From Sarcocystis neurona (taxonomy: Eukaryota > Apicomplexa > Conoidasida > Eucoccidiorida > Sarcocystidae): DNA of 64,000 nt. The notes below the pieces were generated by a model. The model was not told where the DNA came from, ran no database searches, and worked only from the letters and a program-made list of their open reading frames with translations. Below are positions 44,871 to 58,300 of this stretch, in pieces; the first letter of the stretch is position 1, and each line of letters begins with the position of its first letter. The position numbers and the translations under genes are program-made. The stretch is taken from assembly GCA_000727475.1 (NCBI GenBank), contig KL647294.1, forward strand, positions 680,369 through 744,368, given 5' to 3'.

Positions 44871-47800
44871 ACGGATACACACACACTTATGTGTATATAC
44901 GCGTACCTATCTACGTATATATCTCTCCAGATCTATCTACGTACATCTACATACAAATATATGTCAGATCCTTCACACACGCACACACATACGTATATAT
45001 ATACTTACCTCTGTCTACCTATGTACCTAGCCATCTACTTCTCTCTCTCTACACATATATACGTATGTATGAACGTGTATTCATTGACCCGTGTATGCAC
45101 AAAACTGTACACATACTTACATATAGATATACACATAGCGAGACGTATGCCAGAACCCCGAGACACGTCCGGTAAAAAATTCTTCTTCGATCCCTGTGGA
45201 AACGTAGCGAACTCTCTGTCTCCCTCTCTTTTGTCTGTCCCCCTCTACAAAAGCGTTTACGAGAGTATGTCTACATACTTACACGGCTGTATTCCTTAGT
45301 AAACAAGTAGACACACACCAGCCCATATGGGTACGTATATCAACGTGTGTATTTTCTAAACGAAAAACACGCCGGTCCCTTCCTACTCTGACATTTAACA
45401 CCCACATACTTACACACGCGTACGCATGTGTGTGCGTGTATCCACACATATAGTAGTACGTCCAGACGTACACATACACATGTATATACATTTATATATG
45501 TTGACGTTCACTTACATCTGCCGCAGTGAATCTGCACGTACACATTACATATATATATATATATATGTATACATATAAAATGAATCCTGATGTACACGTA
45601 TCTGTGTATAAAGGTATAAAGACACTTATATCTATATATTACGTGCTTTCGTATGCACTCCCTCTCTGTGTATATGCGTATGTATATGTATGTGTATATA
45701 TTTATATGTAGAGGCAGACGTATCCACAGAGAACTACATATAGACACTCCAGCGGCATCTTTCACGCACGCACACACACACACACAGACGTCTTTAATGA
45801 TGTGTGTTTATTATTTCTTACCAGGTGTCCATGCAGGGATGAACGGGGTCGACGTCGTGCTCCTTCTGTTTTAGTCGTCGAAGAATATCTGCCCCCTGCC
45901 AGTGTTGAATTTTGGGGAAGTTTTGCTGCAGCTCTAGAAAGGGGCGCAGCAGGCGGTGCGTCTTCCTCTTCGTACACCCGTTCATTTTGAGCGACTTCTC
46001 GTCTGCGGTGAAGACGCAGGAAACGGGCAGGCACTCCGTCAGGAGAAGGTGGCGAGACGTATACATACCGTATATATACACCCGTGCGGATGTGCAACTG
46101 CAGAACAAACATATGTATATATATATATACACACATTAGTCGCTTACACACCAGAAGTCTGCCTTGTAGACAAAAGATTAGACGGAGACTCATCCACGCA
46201 CCTACTTGTGTGTAGACGTGCTTGTGGAGAAATCCTGTGTGTCCTGGAGGGACAGTGTCGTTCGTACCTGCGGCTGAAATATCACGTCTCTCGCTCTGAA
46301 TAAATCTAGTGGGAAATCCGGAAATTTCATCCTTGACTGATATCAAGTAGTCGCTAATATGCGACCACTCAGGATGAATTTATCTGTCGGACGTGCTGGT
46401 CGACAGTATGTAGACCTTCTTTACAGAGAGACATACGGTATGCAGACGCCCAGCAGATCTACACTCACCCTGACCTGTGGAAATTTTCTGGAAAATGCCG
46501 GTGCATATTTGGTTTCTTCCCGTCCCCCCCTCCCGAAGCGAGAGATCCTCGAGAGAAAGAGACAATATTACTCTTCGCGCACACACGTGTGTGTGGGTGG
46601 GCAGCAGCAGCAGCCACAGCAGAAGAAGCGTCAACAATAGCAGAAAGCAGCCGGAGCAACAGCAGCGGCGACGTTACTGTAGGGGAAGTAAAAAGTTGTT
46701 TTGCGGCGCGGATGATAACGACGCTGTGCCAGGGTGCAGTGCACTCGTTTTCGCTATCAGGTGGGGAGACGAAGAAACAAATTTTTTCGTGTCTAGTGCA
46801 GTGTACGAGGAGAGTTTAGCATGAAAGCTTCCACAGATGGAGACGGTATTTCCTTGTTTTTATTTCGTGTGGATGCTTTTCTCCAAGTTAGCATCTATTC
46901 TTTCGTTTCTCTCTTGAAGCTGACGCAAGCGTCAGACCAGGCTGGAGGTTTCTTCACTTTAAGGAGGAACAGTGGTCCACAACGAGCCTTACGAGATACT
47001 AACGAGATAGAGAGAATTACTCTTCGCGCTTGGTTTGTCGGGTTTATTCGGAGAATAAGACAGAGAATCGCTAGAATAATTCTGGAATATAATTTGCCGT
47101 TGTTTTATCAGCCGGAACTTTCCTAATTCGTGTGTGTCATTAGGAGGAGGTAAGATGCTCCTTCCGAGGTAAAACGCGTTTTGAAGAGGAAACGTTTCGA
47201 ATGCCGACGAACGGCTCGCACGTCATTCGCTGTGCTGTAGGGGTGCGAAGCTAGAAAAGAAATGGGGACGCGTGAACCAAGAACAGGAAGGCGAACACTA
47301 CCGTCATATTGCTTTTGCGCATGAATACAAAAGACAGATAGACGGAAGGCTTGAAACGAAGGTGTGGCAAGATACCTTCTCGTTCGCAACAAAAGTACTT
47401 GGCGGACAAAGGTGTAAACTATATGGCGTTAGTGACGGAGCAACGTAGATCGGATGACGTCTACATATTCTTGAAGGAAGCAAAGCAGGAGCTTCGCTGA
47501 AACCGCTTTAATGTGTTTAGTAAAAGAGAAAGCCATCGCTTTTCCTTCTTCTTCACTCCAAAAGTGTTCGTCTGCCTGGAGTGACGAAGACTGCCACTTT
47601 GTCGAATTAAGCGTCCCTGTTTCTTCTCTTCCTTCTCGGTCTGGCGAATTTTTTTCTAGGGGAGTTCTACTGAGGAAGGACGGGAAACTGCTACTTCCTT
47701 ACTTTTGCCACGTCAGTCTCCTGCGCTGTTTCCCACGCTTCGCCGATGCTTCTTTTCCACCCACAAAACGAAGGGGACACTAAACTTCCTCTCGTAGCGT

Positions 47801-49594
47801 TTATTTTAACTAGAAGCGCCGAAAGAAGTCGATTGCAGCGCCATATATATACGCACACACACATAGAGACACACAGACGCATATACAAGGGAGCCACGCG
47901 GTGACCTGTAAAATCGCTACATGAGCTGCATGCAGGCAGCCCCCGCATCCAGCAACTGCCTCCGCAAAATACTGAATCCATATGTAAACATATATCCATA
48001 TATATATCTCTCTCTATATATATATATCTCTCTCTCTATATATATATATATATGTCCCCATGTGCATGTACTTACCTCACTCACCTACATACATACGTGT
48101 ACGCACCTAAACAATAGGAGGGATCTACAGCATTCACGCGCATGTACGTGGAAGTACTCATCGTAGAATGGAGATGCCGGCATGTACTTAATTTTAAGTA
48201 AATGTAATTAACGACATATAAGATACATAGATATATACATTTATCTATGTAAATGTATGCATATAAGTAGACATTTCGGATGAGTACCTGTAAGCCTGCG
48301 TTGGTAACTGAAGGTGCAGAGAGACGCTTTCGTCGTTCGTTCGGAGGGGGACGATGACGCACACTGCCGTACGGAAAGCAATTCGGACGAAAAAATAACG
48401 GGCACCAGTGAGTGAGCATCCCCACGCAAAGTTTCGATGTGGCTCTGAAAAAGTAAATTTACTGGTGTCCGCAGCAGATATCCGCATATGGGCACGCGCA
48501 CCCATCCGTATTTTAGGCCTCTCCGTCGGGGTGTTTGTACGCCTGCTCTCCCCGCATTATATACGTATGATAAATATATATATATATATATGTATTGTTT
48601 AGCTACAGGGTTGCACGTAGTACGCATAGCTGCACTTCTCATGCAAGTGTGCCTGTATGTTTTTAGGGTGAAATTTTCTTTCGTAGTCCACGTGAAGTTG
48701 ATTATTTCAGTCAACAAACGCTTGTAAATATCTACGTCGTAACCATATGTATACGTGTAAATGCATACAGTCGTTTGGAGTGTGAGCAGAGTGCAGCTGC
48801 GTTTGCAGTTCAAAGTGTACGGGAACGAATCAACTGCCAAGCGCGTGTCGTACTGAGGCTCCGGACGTGCAGTCAGGTGCGCAAACATTAAACAAATAGG
48901 GGTACACAAGTGCCTGTATACACTTACATTTTTTATCCGCCTCAACACATACATCCATATACTTGCACCGCTGTGTGCTTGAGGACAGAATTGTATGCGT
49001 TTGCATACTGAAGTAAGTATATCTGAGTAGGCGTGTCTCCCCCGGGATCTGTTCACTCATGCATCAGTGGGACAGCTCGCGCCTTCCTCTCTTGGAGGTG
49101 CGTAATTCGTCGCGCAGTTTGTGTATCCTGTGCAAGATATATGCGTGTACATGTATGATCTGCGTGCAGGTAGACGTACTGCCGTCCACCCACTTAAACA
49201 CGTGTGTCAGTTACAATCTGAGGGAGACTCGTACACTTCCGTAATGCAAACAATATATATGTATATATATATATCTTCGTGTCGGTGTGTGTAAATATCT
49301 CTACAAGTATATATACGTATATATATAACGTACAATGTGCACACGGATATACAGTTATACGACGTCCGCGCCGCTTACGCAGTTTCCTGCTTAATATGTA
49401 ATATGACGTACTGATGCTCCGGTGTCACACATACATACGTGTGAATATGGACATGCGCACGTGTGCCTCTTCAGAAGAAAAATAACAACTATTAGTAGCC
49501 CTCCAGAAGAATATTTATTCATTTACCCCGGGAAACTCTCCTCCGACTCCGTGTGCTGCTGCTGTTGAATACGCTTGCTGCTGCCGCGTTTGAG
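44871..49594. other. microsatellite-rich, with possible exons
   Basis: Mostly TA/CA/ACGT repeats (44875-45130, 45480-45720, 47990-48055). Exon-like + segments are: 45836-45973 (after TTATTTCTTACCAG, reads VLVVEEYLPPASVEFWGSF), 46611-46760 (Ala/Ser then VKSCFAARMITTLCQGAV), 48320-48407 (between GGTGCAG and GTGAGT, reads RDAFVVRSEGDDDAHC) and 49068-49097. Some may be 5' exons of the next gene. Small ATG ORFs at 46821-47126 and 47511-47783 are unassigned. Confidence 0.3.
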
Positions 49595-52500
49595 AGTCAA
49601 CTGAGCAGCAACCGCAACTGTCTCAATGCTGACTTTCGTCGAACTTACAAGAAGGTTAGTATAAATGAATTCCTTTCTAGTTACTTCCTCGTCCTTTTCT
49701 CTTAAGCATTCGTACACCTGTGCGTACGTAAGTACGCATGCATACAAGCATAACTGTGTGTCTACATGTAGGCACGTGTCCGTGTATGCATGCGTGAAGA
49801 AATATAAATACTGCAGATCTTGTAGGCGAGGTTTCAACGTGCGTGGGATTTTACAGGTGATGTACAACTCTCTATACAATTGCCTACAACTATACCACAA
49901 GCCACCCTCGTCCGGGATATATGTACAAACAGGTACACTGAATATACGTACTGTAAATGTTGACACCTCTGTAGGTACATAAATGCGTATTTGTGCGCGG
50001 ATGTGAATTACACTTATTCTGCAGGGAACTTATGATACTCGTGGGTATAGGTACTTCCCTCCCTGTGCGTACAGTCATACATATATATATATATATCTAG
50101 ATATTTTTCTCTCTATCTCTATTATATATATATATGTCCAGCGTAGTTGCTCCGCGTGCCACTAAGTGAGCAGCAGCTGGCCCTTCTCATACGCAGCGAT
50201 CATCTTCGACGTGTGCAGAGGCACAAGGACGGTCACACATACACATATACGTAGATATGAAAAATATATCCATAGAAACACACAAAACCATAGGATACAG
50301 AGGTATACATAGACGTCTACACATGTACACGTATGTAACTTGCTATTGTTTTTACGCTTTGATTGACTGCTCGACGCACGAGTATATACCTGAATATTCT
50401 CTCGTATGACGGAACCTATGGACGGATACCTGCAGGAAGTTCATGAAGTTCCAGAAATGCACACACATACACGTACGTATATGCGATATGTCTATCTGTG
50501 CAGGCTAGGTCATTGGTCTTCACGCCCCTGTAGCCGTGTGAAGCATTTTTCTGTTGCGCTTGTACGAGTGCTTCTTGTATATGCACGTCTTTGTAGGGGA
50601 GGAGACGCACTTGCGTCCCCCGGAGGACCCCTCCAGGCAGGACGAGCTGCGCCCTAGCACTGAGGCAGCAAACCGTTACGTGGAAACTCTGGATATGATT
50701 GAAACAAATATTTATTTGATACTATTGGCTTCTGTGTATACACATATGTAGATAATATACGTCCAGTCCACACACGCTTGCAGGGTTTCGCGGCTAGCGA
50801 CGGCCCACTACACATGTGTGCATACTACATACACGCCGACGTGGAGGGACAGAAGAGAAAGGCCCTTTTAGTTTACAGCGAGTGTATCCAAGGTAAGCGT
50901 GCGTACGTGTATGTAATCTCCCGCATAGTAAAAGTGGCAGGAGAAGGTGCCTTGGTTCGTCTTTGTGCGCGAAAAAAAGTGGACTAAATAAATTAAAAAG
51001 TACGCGTGCAACTCGCAGTGCGCGCGCTCTTCACTCGTTGGCCCTCCTCCCATGCAGAGGTCGTCTTCCGACGTCTACAAAGGACTCCGCAGGGTAGTCG
51101 TCGTATACATGTGAATACAAATGTATTATGTGGTGAATCGATGGGGCCGAGCGACCAGCACGCCGATGCACGCGCGCGCGCGTAAATACTTCACTCCCAT
51201 TTCTGCTAGAGCGTATCGATTCTTCGTATCGATTTTTTTTGATCCCGGGGACACATACGGAAAAAACGTCGTCCACAGGAAATTCGATTCCTTTTTGTCA
51301 TCCCTCCATGCAGGATGTACCCCTACTTGCTTTTCGCTTTGTTTTTGTTACGCACCAAATGGAGCGTGCTATTCCCGGGAAATATTCCCTCAAAGCGTAA
51401 GCAGTTTCTCTCCATGTGTCTGTCTGCCTGCATCTGTTTGGTGGTATGCACGTGTAGTACAGCCCACTTCACTATCTATCGCAGCGTGTGCGATGGATTT
51501 TTAATAGTAGTAACTACACACCTACACATATGTGTACATAGGTATAGCAGAGAATCCGCATGCTCGACAGAATATATATACATTATAAATATATGTGTGT
51601 GTACAATTATATGTGTAGAGCTGCATTAAAAAGATCGCATCTATATACACATATGCGTGCACACACACACACACACACACTCACAACGGGACATGTGGTC
51701 GACTGCGTTTCCTTCCCCTGAGTGAACAACAGTGTTTAGTCAGAGTCGGTGGTTAAATTTTAGAGGCGTCTTGTTTTTGAATTTCAGCTGTGCGGTGCCT
51801 GAGAATCTCTGGGACGTGCGTAGTGCAGCACCCCCCACCTGCAAGCAGCAGTAACGGAAGAAAAAAAGACGTAGCAGTGCCACAGAGGAACATCCGAATC
51901 TTTCAGAAAGATCAAAGGAGAAAACGTGGCAAAAGAAGAGGGACGAGGAGAAGAGAGAGAAGAAGAACAAGAGTCGAGATACGAGAGAACGATATATGGA
52001 AGAAAACACAGCAAAGCTTAAATTAACACTACTCACTTTCTCCCGCCGCGGAGGACACGACATGGACAGGAAAGTCCCACGGAGAGACGCACACACGAAG
52101 CACAGAGGAAACGCAGAAAACGACAACGAAGAACATTTTCCGTCCTTACCATCGCGAAGAAGAGACCAGCAGCAGCAAGGACGGGGTCCACAAAATTTTT
52201 ACAGGAAGGAGGAAATCTTTCGCTCGACTTCTGAATAAATGAGACGGCGCCCCGGCAACAGAGCTATGCAAAGCCACACAAAAAAAAGAAGCTGCTTTCC
52301 TCTGTGTTCAACTTCTATCTGTGTAGTTGTGTTCCCCCCTTTGTCTGTTTTTCTCTCTATTTGTCTATCACATCAAACGCATACTACGCAGACTGGTTTG
52401 TTGAGAGAAAAACCAGTATGTCCGGCCTCAGTCGATCAGGAGAGGAAACTTCGAAGCGGCAACACCCCAGAGCAAGCACACGAGACGGGAAACACGCTCT

Positions 52501-55363
52501 CCCCTCTTGCTAACGAAACATTAGTCCACGCATATTGCTGCCTCTGCTGCTGCCTCTGCTGCTGCTGCTCACCTGCCGTCTACCATCCATGAAGGGTCCT
52601 CCTGTTCCGCACGCTGCTGCTGCTGCAGGGGAATGCCGCACCTAACAGCACCAGCAGCAGTAGAAGAGCAGCAGCACAAGAGCCGCAGGGGCAGCAGCGC
52701 GATTTGAGGGAAACTCACAGGAAAGTGCTCGACGCAGAGACAGCAACACAACAGCAGCGGCACCAAGATCAGCGAGCGCACAGGAAGCAGAAGCAGCAGC
52801 GGTAAGACGGTGAGGCAGCCGGCAGCAGAGCGGTCGCAGACAAGTCCCACCGCCACGGCAGTGGCAGGAGCAGTGGCACTGTGCATTTCTCATTGCTAGC
52901 AGCCCCTTTCCTGATTCGCGACGCCCTCTACAAGTGTTTCTATCTTTCTTCTAATACGGACAGCTAAACACAGATCGGCACAAGGGAAGAGGAAAATCTT
53001 CAGCTTAACCTTCACACACATATACAGAGCAGCCTAGATACGTGCGTAGGAGCACGTGAGTGTGTGTATACAAATGCGTGTACGAATATATCGTATGTAT
53101 ACATACGTATGTACAGGACAATATACACAGACGTACGCACAAAGAGATGCGCATACGTGTATGTACTTATACATATATAGACTGCTACACATCCATATAT
53201 TTATATATAGGGAGAGAGAGACAAAAAGAGAGGCTTACAAACACGTGCACGCATATATACACACGTGTGTGTTCACATAGGGAATGCTACATAAACTTAC
53301 ACCTATACATGCTTATACACATATGCATACATGTATGTGTTTATGTTTGCGTACGTAGCCAGGGATGTGTATACACCGGTCTCCCCACGTTACGTACTCC
53401 AGCCTAAGACGCGGCAGCTCGGGCGACCGCATGTTTGGCCTGGCGTCGCGCGTGCTTCTAACTGTCTGCTGTGTTGTGTAGGAGAGAATCTTGTTCACTA
53501 CTTCGAAGAAGAATTTTTCGAGTTCACCAACAAAACTTCTCGTGGGTGCTCGTTCACAGTAGCGGGTCGCCAAGCAGATGACTCCCTTGACGCCACGCGT
53601 AACCCTCAGCTGGCTGCTGCCTCCCACCGACCTCTCTCTCTGTATATCTACTACGTAGACCTTAGACAGGCACCTGTATACACGCAGACTGGGATGTAGA
53701 TACACGGCTGTGTGTCGTCACACCCTGGCCTCTGCATGCGTGTTGACAGGGAGGACAGCCATGTTCACCTCTACAAACATATCAGTGTATTCGACGATGC
53801 TCACGTAGGTACACACGTGTGTGGAGAGGGAAGCCCGTATATCACCTGAAGCAAAATACGCCGTGGGATAACTATAAAGAAGTTCTTTAACAAGCTGTGA
53901 TGTAGGGGAGCACAGGGTACCGCGTTAATCCCTGAGTAAAGTCGCAACTCTTCATGGGAGTGAGCTGCGAGGTGCCTACACATCAGGTACTTGTCAAGCA
54001 CACACAAATTTCTATAAATACATGCAGAGTAAGGCGGCTAGTTGATAAGGAGTCTAGCTTCTGTCGTCAGAAGACGCTGTGTACACTGGCAAACAAGAAT
54101 ACAGCGTCGGACGTATACCGGATGATTCGTCGCCTATATACAACGGTAGCTGTACTTACTCGACTCCCGCCTGTTTACCTGGACTTGTGTATCCCTGTAT
54201 TTGTGTGTGAGCCTTGATACATGTTCACGCATACAGAGGCTACGCCAACGTTTTAACAACGTCCCTTTCAAGTGCACCGCACTCGCTCAATTTCTACCAA
54301 CACGTACATATATGTGCACACATATATATTTGTAACTGGCTCGCCCGTAGGCGTGTATCCTGTCTCTATACATATTCGTCTACGTGCATATGTACGTATG
54401 TGACTGTACATACGCCTCTGATTCCAGGCGTGAGGATCCGAATACGTATATGTAACACACACAAAACAGCGCTACATGTCTGTGTGTCTATATAAATTTC
54501 ATAACCGTTGCCTACGCCCTGATACCCGTCGTACATACACATATATACACGGCTACGTGCAAATACACGTATTCATACATGTATGTGTGTATTTAGATGC
54601 CACCTAGAGAACAACGTCAACGCATACGTATCGAGTTGTGAGAGAAGTACACAAGAATCGTGCACAAAAATCGCTTTGCCAGACAACGCTTACGCAATAT
54701 CAGCTTTAAGTTTCCGGAGCGCCAACAGTGGGGCGGGGAAATAGGAGGCAACTTCTGAGAAGGGAGTCTGAAGTGGCCAGTTTCGATCACCTGCGTTGCG
54801 GCAGCGGGGACACAGGGAAGGCAGACCGCAGCTTCTTTCTTCCCAGCAAGTCGTTCCAGAAACAACCGCGCCTGTGTGCAGGTCTTCTACATCGTAGAAT
54901 GCCCGCAGGTCCACAGTCATACATCCACCTGTGCGTATGTTATTTATATGTGTTTCTGGACGTTGTTCGAATATGGGGGACACGTACGTGTATTTGTGAG
55001 TGTATTCGTACGTAACCCCACACACACATATGCCTCTATTTCCGGCTATGTGTATACTTGTGGAACCACGCGTACACAAACCCCTACGTGTATCCGTGTA
55101 TACACACATATATATGTGTGCGTGTATATGAATATACACTATATACGTCCGCCGCACATCTATATGTATAGCCCCCCCCACAAATATATACGTGGACACA
55201 GACGTATGCATATTGTTTTGACCTCTGTTTTCACTGGTAGATACTTCTATGTAGGAAAGTGCGAGATTTGCACCTCGTTCCTCTCCCGCATGCAGAGATC
55301 GCCAGCGAGCTTCTCATTCAGAAGATGATACGCTGGTGGACGAGCACACACTCGCACACGTAG
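49595..55363 (+). CDS. unrecognised multi-exon gene, 5' incomplete
   Basis: The family is not recognised. Exons chain in phase: 49595-49654, 49857-49932, 50597-50733, 50784-50892, 51058-51093, 51279-51396, 51788-51815, 52629-52801, 53363-53695, 53750-53804, 53987-54028, 54237-54303. One or more unresolved exons precede the last, 55255-55363, which ends in TAG. Exon sequences look like ordinary folded protein: TEAANRYVETLDMIETNIYL, CAYYIHADVEGQKRKALLVY, PLLAFRFVFVTHQMERAIPG, RLRQRFNNVPFKCTALAQFL, LHLVPLPHAEIASELLIQKM. The 52629-52801 exon is an inserted Gln/Arg/Ala-rich stretch between a CTGCTGCTGCAG acceptor and a GTAAGA donor. A GCSFTV word followed by an RDLHLVPL-type C-terminus recalls HORMA proteins of the REV7 kind, too weakly to name it. 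The 3' end overlaps ARMT1 on the opposite strand. Confidence 0.42.
51660..51680. repeat. (CA)n microsatellite
   Basis: CA run in a proposed intron of the + strand gene. Confidence 0.95.
52629..52801 (+). other. Gln/Arg-rich inserted exon
   Basis: This exon of the 49.6-55.4 kb gene is listed separately because it shows how the triplet repeats enter proteins. It is bounded by CTGCTGCTGCTGCAG|GGG and CAGCAGCG|GTAAGA, is open only in this + frame over its length, and encodes mainly Gln, Ala, Arg and His. The flanking exons are compositionally ordinary. Confidence 0.4.
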
Positions 55364-58300
55364 CGCGGGATATTTGTCTACGAGAAAAAATACGTACAGT
55401 TACGTTAAAGCGCGTGTACGCGCCCAGCAACGGCAACGACGAGCCGTCGCCTGCACACGGGCGTATGAAATGTTACTCGACAGAATGTCTAGCTGAATGT
55501 TTCTGTCCCTCTTGAATCCGAGTGGCCCGCTCGGGGGGGCACCTGCAGCTTTTCCGTCGCGGTGGCGAGTCTTCGTCGTTGCATCACAACAACAAGCTCT
55601 GCCCCACCTTCGCGTGTGTGAGCGCTTCTCATTCTTGTGAGAATAGCACGAGGGAAACGGGCGTTCCTTCCTTTTGCTATGGAAGGCCTTCTACACACAC
55701 GCACGCATATTCCTCTCTCTACACTACTTGCCACTACGCAACAGGCGGAACTGATCTCTCCTACGCTTGATAGCAGAAAGAAGTTTCCGCAGGTTCTGCG
55801 CTTGCAAATACGCGTTCACTTGTGGCTTGCTGCACCGATATACGTGTCTCTATATACCAAGTGGCCTATACGAAGAAACGTGTCACACATCCACACACAT
55901 AGCGTACGCACGTACAAGCAGGCTCACGTACACATGAATTTGGACATGCGGAAACCTGTACGGTACGTGTGTAAACAGAGAGAGAGACACAAGTATGTTG
56001 GGGGACACGTGTGCAGATGATCCGGAAATAGATATCCAACGCTTGCGCAGGTATGTGCGTCTACGTGCAGAAGCACACACCGCTGTGCATACATCTCTAT
56101 TTATGTTTCCACGGAGAGAAAGAGAAAATAGCTATCAGTTTCTTTCGTCTTTTTGTCGCTGCGGACTTACCCATTATACGCCTGTAGTTGGCGTCTCCCT
56201 TGCTAATCACAAAAGCAGCTTTCTCCTTCAGTTCCTTGTACAGGTCTGCGGGCATGTCCGAGTACTCGAAGGGCATGGAGAAGTAGACATGCGGCTTAAT
56301 TTCCCACTTTCCCTCTTTTACGTAGGACTCCCACAGCTGTGCTAGCTCGCGAACTGCAGCCGGGTGCTGGGGATGGAGCACAAAGAAGGAAACCGAGAAA
56401 CCAGTCTAGATACGAATAGGAGGACGAAGTCGAACAAATTTCCCCTGGTGATCGCTAGAAAACTCTCACCGTATCTACGTTGCAAAAATCGGCAACAGTA
56501 GACCTCGGAGACTCCACACCATCCGCGCCAGCTGAAGGAGACTTCCGCCACAAGTGAAGGTGCGTGGCCACTAAAATAGGCAGAGACAGGAAACAAATGT
56601 GGGACCACGGAAGTACAAAACTTCTTCAGGAAAAGAAGGAACAAGGAATCACAGGCGCAAGACGTTGAAGAGCTCCCACCGGCTTCTGCATGTCCGTAGA
56701 AGGTGAGAACTCAACACTTCTACACCGGCTGCAGTAATGCGTTTCCTGCTGCAAGCAACGCCTACACATATATGCCCATACATCCATATGTATGCTCATT
56801 TTCATATAAATCCACCTGTGGACACGTTGCAGTATATATATATATATCTGCGAATATAGAGTACTTCTATGTGCATGCACCTCTTCACGGAAGTCAAGAG
56901 TAGCAGAGTACGTATCACAGAGGGGAAGTGCACAGGGGAAGTTTTGGGGAGAAGTGTCTTTGAAAGGAGTCGACAGAAGAGAAGAAGGAGCCCACGGTCA
57001 ACCGAGGAACACAAACTCTTTAAAAGAAAGAAGAGACGAGGGAGAAAAGGTCGGGGAAATAGGATTCGGAACATCAAACAAGGAGACCGCCGCGGACACG
57101 TGGCAAGGCACGGACACATGAAGAATTTCTGGGAGAGACACATCTATCTCCACTTGTAGTCAGAACGCCCACTCAGCAAAATGGGCCTTCACACAATTTT
57201 ACACGAAAACAAGCAAAGGAACATTCATCACCTGGAAAGAAGTTGCAGCGTTACCGCTTAGCAAACAAAACCACCCCCCTACACACGTACACTCACACGT
57301 ATGCAGAGGTCCGTGTGCTTGTGTATATCCTTATGTATACATACGTGTAAGCGTATGTATCGATCCACTGGCACGTAAGCAGCTGGCAGTTCCGAAGAAA
57401 GAGAAGTGCGGTACCGGACGGTTCGCGAAAGAAAGCAGCAGGCGAGAGTTCTTCACAGTAGAGATGAGCATCATTCAGCGCACAAATGACGGTCCTACCA
57501 AGTACAGACGAGAGAACAAGCAGAAAAGCACGCGTACACAGACTACCACACACATATTCCCACGTGTGTGCAGATAGAAAAGGTGTCGTTGCAACCGCCG
57601 TTTTGTTTTACCCCCCTGCACCTGCTCCTTGAGAGTCCTTTTCTTCTGCACGTTCACGCTGCTGAGTTTTTTGGCTTGAGCGCTTCCACAAATCGTAGAA
57701 TGCGATTTATATCCGTTTCGTCTTTAGGCTCGTGCAAACATCTACTTTCCCTGCTTGAATATCCCATGCCTAAAGAATTCTTCTTCTTTTCGCCTCCCTC
57801 CTCATGCTCCTACTGTAGTCGGTTCTCTCGCGGGAACGCTCTTGCAAAAAAGTAGACGCTTAAGTGCTCATATGCGGACTTCCCTTTGCGAAGGGAAAGA
57901 ACTGTCTGGTGAAGAAGTTGTCGCTGCCTTTGTACATGCCGTGGCAGCAGAACGCACCGTCCGCGTTTGCTGCTGAACGTATTCTTCTGGGTCTGTTTAC
58001 CCTTTCTGCGATTTGCCTTCTTCCAGCTACCCCTCCAACGCCGCTGCAGCAGGTAACCCTGCCTCCCTTTCGCCAGGGCTACTGTCAGCGTCCCTCTTCC
58101 CGTGTAGTAAAGCTTTTGAGGTACACGCCTACGAGTACATAACGCGACAGATAATACATCGATGCTGGGATGCTTTTCGTCACGTTTCTGCTCTTGGTCT
58201 GTGCACGAGCACACGAGAAAATAACATATTGCTGATGCCTCCGCTGCGTTTTTCCGCGTTAGCGTTTCGCCGCGACGCGAGTTCAACGCCCGCCCGCGAG

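Noticed and set aside
49525..49711. - strand terminal exon resembling uridine kinase/UPRT (TRKEFIYTNLL) with AATAAA downstream
   Set aside because: The + strand exon at 49595-49654 joins its neighbour in phase. The - segment has no partner exon, and the UPRT PRPP-binding motifs are absent.
54029..54165. Adaptin-like stretch (DKESSFCRQKTLCTLANKN) on +
   Set aside because: Its proposed first bases form a strong donor (AGA|GTAAGG) for the preceding exon, so it is more likely intron. Similarity to adaptin repeats is too short.
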